Shown here: positions 57,064 through 64,000 of the stretch, piece after piece | Layout of the letters: every line of letters begins with the position of its first letter | Numbering within the stretch: position 1 is the stretch's first letter | From: Achromobacter xylosoxidans | GTDB lineage: Bacteria; Pseudomonadota; Gammaproteobacteria; Burkholderiales; Burkholderiaceae_B | Assembly: GCF_001457475.1 (NCBI RefSeq) | Contig: NZ_LN831029.1 | Span: forward strand, 4,650,001 to 4,714,000 | Length of the DNA stretch: 64,000 bases | Direction: 5' to 3' | Made by a program: the position numbers and the translations under genes | The notes under the pieces: generated by a model | Told to the model about the DNA's origin: nothing | The model's database searches: none | Seen by the model: only the letters and a program-made list of their open reading frames with translations

Positions 57064-57918
57064 TTATTCGGCGCGGACCCAGGCCTGCAGGGCCTGGCGC
57101 TGCTCGCCCAGTCCGGCGATGCCCAGGCGCATCTCGTCGCCCGCCTTCAGGTACACCGGCGGCTTCTGGCCCAGGCCCACGCCCGGCGGCGTGCCGGTGC
57201 TGATGATATCGCCCGGCATCAGCGACATGAAGCGGCTGATGTAGCTGACCAGCGTCTTCACGCCGAACACCATGGTGCGGGTGCTGCCGTTCTGGAAGCG
57301 GTGGCCGTTCACTTCCAGCCACATGTCCAGGTTCTGCGGATCGGCGATCTCGTCGCGCGTCACCAGCCACGGGCCGACCGGCGCGAAGGTGTCGCAGCCC
57401 TTGCCCTTGTCCCACTGGCCGCCGCGCTCGATCTGGTATTCGCGCTCGGACACGTCGTTGACCACGGTGTAGCCGGCCACGTAGTCCATGGCCTCGCTTT
57501 CTTCCACGTACGAGGCCTTCTTGCCGATGACCACGCCCAGCTCCACTTCCCAGTCGGTCTTGACCGAGCCGCGCGGGATGATCACCGGGTCGTTCGGGCC
57601 GCTCAGCGACGAGCTGGGCTTGAGGAACAGCACCGGCTCGGCCGGCACCGGCAGGCCGGACTCGGCGGCGTGGTCGGCGTAGTTCAGGCCGACGCAGACG
57701 ATCTTGCCGACGCCGTTGACCGGGCAGCCGTAGCGCACCGCGCCGTCCACGCGCGGCAGGCTGGCGGGGTCGAGCTTGGCCAGCCGGGCCAGCTCGGCCG
57801 GGGCGATGGCGGCGGTGTCGATGTCGGCGACCACGCCCGACAGGTCGCGCAGCGCGCCCTGGGCGTCGATCAGGCCGGGTTTTTCCTGGCCGGGCTGGCC
57901 GTAGCGTACGAGTTTCAT
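57064..57918 (-). CDS. Fumarylacetoacetate hydrolase family protein
   Basis: 284 residues with an N-terminal cap (MKLVRYGQPGQEKPGLID) and a FAH catalytic domain from about residue 75: VGLNYADHAAE, LFLKPSSSLSGPND, DWEVELGVVIGK (metal Glu), GYTVVNDVSEREYQ. In L-fucose-type oxidative pathways such proteins hydrolyse 2,4-diketo-3-deoxy acids; the SDR encoded next to it fits the preceding oxidation. Ureidoglycolate lyase-type activity is an alternative. ATG 57918 precedes the conserved start; sequence upstream is a shadow. Divalent metal is expected. Confidence 0.87.
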   Translation of the reverse strand: MKLVRYGQPGQEKPGLIDAQGALRDLSGVVADIDTAAIAPAELARLAKLDPASLPRVDGAVRYGCPVNGVGKIVCVGLNYADHAAESGLPVPAEPVLFLKPSSSLSGPNDPVIIPRGSVKTDWEVELGVVIGKKASYVEESEAMDYVAGYTVVNDVSEREYQIERGGQWDKGKGCDTFAPVGPWLVTRDEIADPQNLDMWLEVNGHRFQNGSTRTMVFGVKTLVSYISRFMSLMPGDIISTGTPPGVGLGQKPPVYLKAGDEMRLGIAGLGEQRQALQAWVRAE

Positions 57919-57955
57919 GCGGAATCCTTGAAAGGGAACAAAGCGGGACGGCGGC

Positions 57956-58811
<856 letters not shown>

Positions 58812-58919
58812 AAACAAATATACGGGATTTATGGCGCACCGCAAGCCGGCGACATGCCGAACAACTCAGTAATTACCCGAATTTCAACCCTTTTTCCCTC
58901 ACTCAAGGGCAAACGTGTG

Positions 58920-58948
58920 TTGACCACGAATATGAAACTTGCTTTTAT
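58920..58948 (+). promoter_or_regulatory. Sigma-70-like promoter of the split-lyase/ABC operon
   Basis: TTGACC (58920-58925), 17 bases, TTTTAT (58943-58948), in an AT-rich stretch ending 26 bases before the first ATG. The spacer contains TATGAAAC, a partial copy of the upstream dyad, so a regulator bound there would block the polymerase. Confidence 0.55.
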
Positions 58949-58974
58949 ATGCAAAACATCAACACACAAAAATC

Positions 58975-59301
58975 ATGACGAGACAAGCCACCCTGGACCC
59001 TCAGCTCCTGCTGATCTCCCCCGAAGACAACTGCCTGATCGTGCGCCACGCCCTGCCCGCCGGCGCCCGCGTGCAGCTCGAAGACGGCAGCGCCGTCATC
59101 GCCGCGCCGCTGGGCCTGGGCCACAAGCTGGCGCGCCACGCCATGCCGGCCGGCGAAAAGATCCTGAAGTACGGCGCCATCATCGGCAGCCTGACCACCG
59201 CCGTCGCGGCCGGGGACCACATCCACACCCACAACCTCGACAGCGACTACACCCCCACCTACACGTTGGAAGAAGGCCGCGCCTTCACCGACCGGCACTG
59301 A
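58975..59301 (+). CDS. UxaA-family lyase, N-terminal (SAF-domain) subunit
   Basis: 108-residue SAF domain equal to the N-terminal part of altronate/galactarate dehydratases: DNCLIVRHALPAGARV, GHKLARHAMPAGEKILKYGAIIG and AGDHIHTHNLDS. In SuyAB sulfolactate lyase and some other members it is a separate subunit, as here, with the large subunit 10 bases downstream. ATG 58975 fits the conserved length; sequence upstream is leader DNA. The HTHN end is typical. Substrate discussed under the large subunit. Confidence 0.82.
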   Translation: MTRQATLDPQLLLISPEDNCLIVRHALPAGARVQLEDGSAVIAAPLGLGHKLARHAMPAGEKILKYGAIIGSLTTAVAAGDHIHTHNLDSDYTPTYTLEEGRAFTDRH

Positions 59302-59311
59302 GGTTTCCGCC

Positions 59312-60544
59312 ATGACCGATCTGTCCCAGCCCCTGCAGGGCTATCCGCGCGCCGACGGCCGCAAAGGCATCCGCAACGTGGTCGTCGTCGCCTACCTGGT
59401 CGAATGCGCCCATCACGTGGCGCGCGAGATCGCGCTGGATTTCCGCGACCTGGCCGGCGACGTGCAGGTGCACCTGGTGGGGTTTCCCGGCTGCTACCCC
59501 AACGCCTATGCCGAACGCATGATGACGGCCATCGCCACCCATCCCAACGTCGGCGCCGCGCTGCTGGTGTCGCTGGGCTGTGAAAGCATGAACAAGCGCA
59601 AGCTGGAAGCGGCCATCGCCGACTCCGGCCGGCCGGTCCAGACCCTCACCATCCAACAGCGCGGCGGCACCCGCAGCACCGTGGCCGAGGGCCGCGCCTG
59701 GGTGCGCGCCACCGCCCGGGACCTGGCGCGGCAACAGCGCGTGCCGATGGGCATCGACGAACTCGTGATCGGCACCATCTGCGGCGGCTCGGACGGCACC
59801 AGCGGCATCACCGCCAACCCGGCGGTCGGCCGCGCCTTCGACATGCTGATCGCGCAGGACGCCACCTGTATCTTCGAAGAGACCGGCGAACTGGTCGGCT
59901 GCGAATTCCACATGCGGCGCCGCGCCGCCACGCCCGAGCTGGGCGAGGAGATCGTGGCCTGCGTCAACAAGGCGGCGCGCTACTACAGCATCATGGGCCA
60001 CGGCAGTTTCGCCCCGGGCAACGCCGACGGCGGCCTCTCGACCATCGAGGAAAAATCGCTCGGCGCCTACGCCAAGAGCGGCGCCTCGCCCATCGACGGC
60101 ATCATCAAGCCGGGCGACGTGCCGCCCTTCGGCGGCCTGTACCTGCTGGACGTGGTGCCCGACGGCGAACCGCGCTTCGGCTTTCCCAACATCAGCGACA
60201 ACGCCGAGATCGTCGAACTGATCGCCTGCGGCTCGCACGTGATCCTGTTCACCACCGGGCGCGGCTCGGTGGTGGGCTCGGCGGTCTCCCCGGTCATCAA
60301 GGTCTGCGCCAACCCCGACACCTACCGCGCCCTGGGCGAGGACATGGACGTGGACGCCGGCCGCATCCTGGAGGGCCGCGGCTCGCTGCAGGAAGTGGCC
60401 GAGGAAATCCACGCCCAGGTCCGCGCGGTCGCCAACGGCGCGCCCAGCAAATCCGAGGACCTGGGCCACCGCGAATTCATCCTCACCTACAAGGCGTTCG
60501 AGCCGATCGGCCCGTCCTGCCTGCCATTTAGCCGCGCGGCCTGA
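59312..60544 (+). CDS. UxaA/GarD/SuyB-family lyase, large subunit
   Basis: 410-residue C-terminal module of altronate/galactarate dehydratase type: GYPRADGRKGIRN at the start, SLGCESMNKRKLE (Cys), TICGGSDGTSGITANPAVGRAFD and CGSHVILFTTGRGSVVGSAVSPVIKVCANP. It would remove water, sulfite or a similar group from a 2-hydroxy acid, with divalent metal. The split arrangement matches SuyAB, but the FAH, SDR and enolase neighbours point instead to a sugar-acid substrate. Translation is probably coupled to the small subunit. Confidence 0.84.
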   Translation: MTDLSQPLQGYPRADGRKGIRNVVVVAYLVECAHHVAREIALDFRDLAGDVQVHLVGFPGCYPNAYAERMMTAIATHPNVGAALLVSLGCESMNKRKLEAAIADSGRPVQTLTIQQRGGTRSTVAEGRAWVRATARDLARQQRVPMGIDELVIGTICGGSDGTSGITANPAVGRAFDMLIAQDATCIFEETGELVGCEFHMRRRAATPELGEEIVACVNKAARYYSIMGHGSFAPGNADGGLSTIEEKSLGAYAKSGASPIDGIIKPGDVPPFGGLYLLDVVPDGEPRFGFPNISDNAEIVELIACGSHVILFTTGRGSVVGSAVSPVIKVCANPDTYRALGEDMDVDAGRILEGRGSLQEVAEEIHAQVRAVANGAPSKSEDLGHREFILTYKAFEPIGPSCLPFSRAA

Positions 60545-60566
60545 CGCGGCCCCAGGGAGCGAGACG

Positions 60567-61250
60567 GTGAACTACACGTTTGATTTCGCCTCGGTGCTTG
60601 AACAGTGGCCCCTGCTCGCGCAGGGCGCGTGGGTCACGGTCAAGCTGTCGTTCTGCGCCACCGTGCTGGGCTTCATCCTCGGCACGCTGTGCGCGCTGGC
60701 GCGCAACAGCCGCCTGGGCTGGCTGCGCGCCGTGGCCGGCGGCTATGTGGAACTGATCCGCAACACGCCGCTGCTGATCCAGGCCTATTTCCTCATCTTC
60801 GGCCTGTCCAGCGCCGGCCTCACCATGCCGATCATGGCGGGCGCGGTGCTGGCGCTGGTGATCAACATCGGCGCCTACACCTGCGAGATCGTGCGCGCCG
60901 GCATCGAATCCATCCCCAAGGACCAGCTCGAGGCCGGCGAATGCCTGGCGCTGTCGCGGCTGCAGGTGTTCTGGCACGTGGTGCTGCGTCCGGCGGTCGA
61001 ACGCGTCTATCCGTCGCTGACCAGCCAGTTCGTGCTGCTGATGCTGGCCTCCAGCATCATGTCGGCGGTGGGCGCCGAGGAACTGCTGGGCGTGGCCAAC
61101 CGCATCCAGTCGGACACCTACCGCAACTTCGAGGTCTTCATCGTGCTGTGGGGCGTGTACCTGGCGCTGTCGTGGCTGATGCGGCTGGGGTTCTGGCTGC
61201 TGGCCCAGGTCGTGTTCCCGCGCCGGCGCAAGCTCGGCACGCCGCTGTAG
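60567..61250 (+). CDS. Polar amino acid-type ABC transporter permease 1
   Basis: 227-residue HisM/GlnP-type permease with about five helices: WPLLAQGAWVTVKLS at the start, ELIRNTPLLIQAYF, and the EAA loop ESIPKDQLEAGECLALSRLQ. The start is GTG 60567 with GGGAG seven bases upstream. It pairs with the second permease 10 bases downstream to form a heterodimeric channel. Amino-acid-type importers can also carry opines and other small acids, in keeping with the catabolic genes here. Confidence 0.9.
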   Translation: MNYTFDFASVLEQWPLLAQGAWVTVKLSFCATVLGFILGTLCALARNSRLGWLRAVAGGYVELIRNTPLLIQAYFLIFGLSSAGLTMPIMAGAVLALVINIGAYTCEIVRAGIESIPKDQLEAGECLALSRLQVFWHVVLRPAVERVYPSLTSQFVLLMLASSIMSAVGAEELLGVANRIQSDTYRNFEVFIVLWGVYLALSWLMRLGFWLLAQVVFPRRRKLGTPL

Positions 61251-61260
61251 GGGACGCGCC

Positions 61261-61903
61261 ATGGCTTTCTTCATTCCCGAACAACACGCCTGGTATCTGG
61301 TGGAAGGCGCCTGGGGCACCGTCAAACTGTCGGCCTGGACCTTCGCCGGCGGCGGCCTGGCCGGCCTGCTGCTGGCGCTGGCCCGCGTCTCGCCGCGCCG
61401 CGCCCTGCGCGCGGCCGCGGCCGGCTACATCCAGGTGATTCAGGGCACGCCGCTGCTGGTGCTGATGGGCCTGTGCTTCTTCGGCCCCAGCCTGTTCGGC
61501 CTGGGCGAGCTGTCGGCGCTGGCCGCGGCCGGCCTGGCCATGACCATCTATTCGAGCGCCTTCCTGGGCGAAATATGGCGCGGCTGCATCCAGGCGGTGC
61601 CGAAGAACCAGTGGGAAGCGGCCGAATGCCTGGGCCTGTCGCGGCTGCAGCGCATGGCCAAGGTGGTGCTGCCGCAGGCGCTGCGCATCGCCACCCCGCC
61701 CACGGTCGGCTTCCTGGTGCAGATCATCAAGAACACCTCGATCGCCTCGCTGGTGATCGGCTATCCGGAACTGGCTTACAACGCCAAGATCCTCAACAAC
61801 TCGACCTTCCAGCCCTTCGTCTATTTCGGCTGCGCCGCCATCCTGTACTTCCTCATGTGCTACCCGCTGTCGCGCTGGAGCCGTTCCTTGGAAAGGAGAC
61901 TCA

Positions 61904-61920
<17 letters not shown>
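61261..61920 (+). CDS. Polar amino acid-type ABC transporter permease 2
   Basis: 219-residue partner permease with the same family layout: GAWGTVKLSAWTFAGGGLAG, IQVIQGTPLLVLMGLCFF, EAA loop IQAVPKNQWEAAECLGLSRLQRM. It ends 17 bases inside the ATPase gene, implying coupled translation. Confidence 0.9.
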
Positions 61921-62635
<715 letters not shown>

Positions 62636-62688
62636 GGCCGCCGGCCCCGCCCCCTGCCCCGATGACAACGACAATGGAGACAACCCGC

Positions 62689-63507
62689 ATGAACAAGTCC
62701 GTATTCCCGCCGCGGCTGCGCGCCGCTTTCGCCGGCCTGGCCCTGATCGGCGGCCTGGCCGTGTCCGGCGCCGCCCACGCCGACCAGCTCGACGACATCA
62801 TGAAGGCCGGCAAGCTGCGCGTGGCCATCGACCTGGGCGTGCCGCCCTACGGCATGAAGGACGCCGCGCTCAACCCCACCGGCTCCGACGTCGAGACCGC
62901 GCGCCTGCTGGCCAAGGGCCTGGGCGTGACGCTGGAGATCGTGCCCACCACCGGCGCCAACCGCGTGCCGTTCCTGCAGACCGGCAAGGCCGACATCGTC
63001 ATCTCCAGCATGTCGGTCACGCCCGAACGCCAGAAGGTCATCGACTTTTCCACGCCCTACGCCGCCATCCTGGCGGTGGTCGGCGCGCCCAGGGACATGA
63101 AGCTGACCAGCGCGGCCGACCTGTCCAGCAAGAAGGTCATCGCCACCCGCGGCACCACCAACGACACCGAGCTGACCAGGATCGCCCCCAAGGACGCGCA
63201 GATCATCCGCTTCGACGACGACGCCACCTCGATCACCGCGGTGGTCAGCGGCCAGGCCGACATCTTCGCCACCGCGCCCGCCCTGCTGCGCACCATCAAC
63301 GAAAAGGCGCCGGCCAAGCAGATGGAATCGAAATTCGTGATGCGCCTGAACATGCTGGCCATCGGCCTGCGCAAGAACGAGCCCGCGCTCAAGGACAAGC
63401 TGGACGGCTGGGTGCGCGCCAATCTCAAGAGCGGCGAACTGAACACCATCTACAAGCAATTCCACGGCGTCGACCTGCCGCAGGAAGTCGGCAAGGCCGG
63501 CGGCTGA
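62689..63507 (+). CDS. Family 3 solute-binding protein of the ABC importer
   Basis: 272 residues. Signal peptide ends near residue 32 (AAHADQL). The family 3 fold has LRVAIDLGVPPYGMKD, DVETARLLAKGLG, and the ligand-carboxylate region SVTPERQKVIDFSTPYA with its conserved Arg. ATG 62689 has GGAG nine bases upstream; an in-frame ATG at 62662 lacks a signal-like continuation. It supplies the two permeases. The ligand is unknown; the conserved Arg suggests a carboxylate-bearing compound. Confidence 0.88.
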   Translation: MNKSVFPPRLRAAFAGLALIGGLAVSGAAHADQLDDIMKAGKLRVAIDLGVPPYGMKDAALNPTGSDVETARLLAKGLGVTLEIVPTTGANRVPFLQTGKADIVISSMSVTPERQKVIDFSTPYAAILAVVGAPRDMKLTSAADLSSKKVIATRGTTNDTELTRIAPKDAQIIRFDDDATSITAVVSGQADIFATAPALLRTINEKAPAKQMESKFVMRLNMLAIGLRKNEPALKDKLDGWVRANLKSGELNTIYKQFHGVDLPQEVGKAGG

Positions 63508-63520
63508 CCCAGGAGGCTCC

Positions 63521-64000
63521 ATGGCCCGCATCGCTTCCGTCGAGATCCTGCAGGTCGACCTGCAGCCCAAGGTCCGGCGCACCGACGCCGTGCAAAGCTT
63601 CGAGCGCCAGGAAACGCCGATCGTGCGCATCACCGACGCCGATGGCGTCACCGGCACCGGCTACAGCTACACCATCGGCACCGGCGGTTCGTCCGTGATC
63701 CGGCTGCTGGACGACCACCTGGCGCCGCTGCTCCTGGGCCGCGAGGCTGACGACATCGAACAGCTCTGGCGCGACCTGATGTACCGCGTGCACGCCACCA
63801 CCGTGGGCGCGCTGACCTCGATCGCGCTGGCCGCCATCGACACCGCGCTGTGGGACCTGCGCGCGCGCCGCGCCGGGCTGCCGCTGCACCGGCTGGCGGG
63901 CGGCGCCAAGGCGGACATCCCGCTCTACACCACCGAGGGCGGCTGGCTGCATCTGGCGCCGTCGCAACTGGTGGAAGAGGCCCTCAAGGCCCGCGAGGCC
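63521..64000 (+). CDS. Mandelate racemase/enolase-superfamily enzyme, 3' end beyond the window
   Basis: The first 160 codons of a gene that continues past the window end. AGGAGG lies four bases before ATG 63521. The sequence has the N-terminal capping domain and the start of the barrel: VRITDADGVTGTGYSY, ALTSIALAAIDTALWDLRARRAGLPLHRLAGG and PLYTTEGGW. The metal-binding Asp/Glu set and the Lys/His catalytic residues lie downstream of the window. Sugar-acid dehydratase function (for example on L-fuconate, talarate or galactarate) is likely but cannot be narrowed. It is the last visible gene of the lyase/ABC operon. Confidence 0.82.
   Translation, partial: MARIASVEILQVDLQPKVRRTDAVQSFERQETPIVRITDADGVTGTGYSYTIGTGGSSVIRLLDDHLAPLLLGREADDIEQLWRDLMYRVHATTVGALTSIALAAIDTALWDLRARRAGLPLHRLAGGAKADIPLYTTEGGWLHLAPSQLVEEALKAREA

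Overview
The window is very GC-rich DNA with dense, often 4-bp-overlapping genes and strong G/C third-position bias. Gene content (glg/tre operon, Ku-LigD, TctAB-type carriers, MHS-type transporter, FecCD uptake locus) fits a betaproteobacterium of the Alcaligenaceae, most like Bordetella or Achromobacter; this is inferred from gene content, not from a marker gene. No rRNA, tRNA, CRISPR array, insertion sequence or phage gene was seen.

Layout. 78-3012: a three-gene envelope lipid operon in the ybhP-clsB-ybhN order. 3202-22292: one eight-gene plus-strand operon, glgA-glgE-treS/pep2-glgB-glgX-treZ-malQ-treY, whose genes from glgE onward are joined by short overlaps. It links glycogen synthesis, the trehalose-to-maltose-1-phosphate-to-glucan route, debranching, and trehalose release from glucan by TreY/TreZ. 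22507-23919: a GabP-like amino acid permease. 23995-27575 (minus): ligD and ku for non-homologous end joining, followed by a divergent pncC/CinA-like gene. 28332-31009 (minus): a sensor kinase and NtrC-type regulator, divergent from a tctBA carrier pair that has no tctC in view.

33990-40751: M20 hydrolase, hydroxylysine-kinase-like kinase and class III PLP phospho-lyase/aminotransferase (overlapping genes), then a MocR regulator and a divergent MHS-type transporter. It looks like an amino-alcohol or amino-acid scavenging locus with shared TGGCTAT operator elements. 40791-47973 (minus): a metal or metal-chelate uptake locus with binding protein, FecCD permease, ATPase, two uncharacterised proteins, a TonB receptor and an FmdE-like protein, plus a 51-residue membrane protein. 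A divergent Crp/Fnr regulator shares a Fur-like palindrome with it.

48850-53698: two alpha/beta hydrolases, a LuxR-type regulator carrying a decayed HD-GYP domain, and a beta-lactamase-fold serine hydrolase. 54125-56127: an RNA repair cassette (ATP-dependent RNA ligase plus HD-phosphoesterase/polynucleotide kinase), preceded by four 11-bp phased repeats, a hairpin, a good sigma-70 promoter and a leader of roughly 240 nt. 56187-64000: a sugar- or hydroxy-acid catabolic locus with IclR regulator, FAH-family hydrolase and SDR on the minus strand, and on the plus strand a split UxaA/SuyAB-type lyase, a polar-amino-acid-type ABC importer and an enolase-superfamily enzyme cut by the window end.

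The points most worth following up are the RNA repair cassette with its phased repeats, the uncharacterised pair plus FmdE-like gene in the uptake locus, and the kinase/phospho-lyase pathway.
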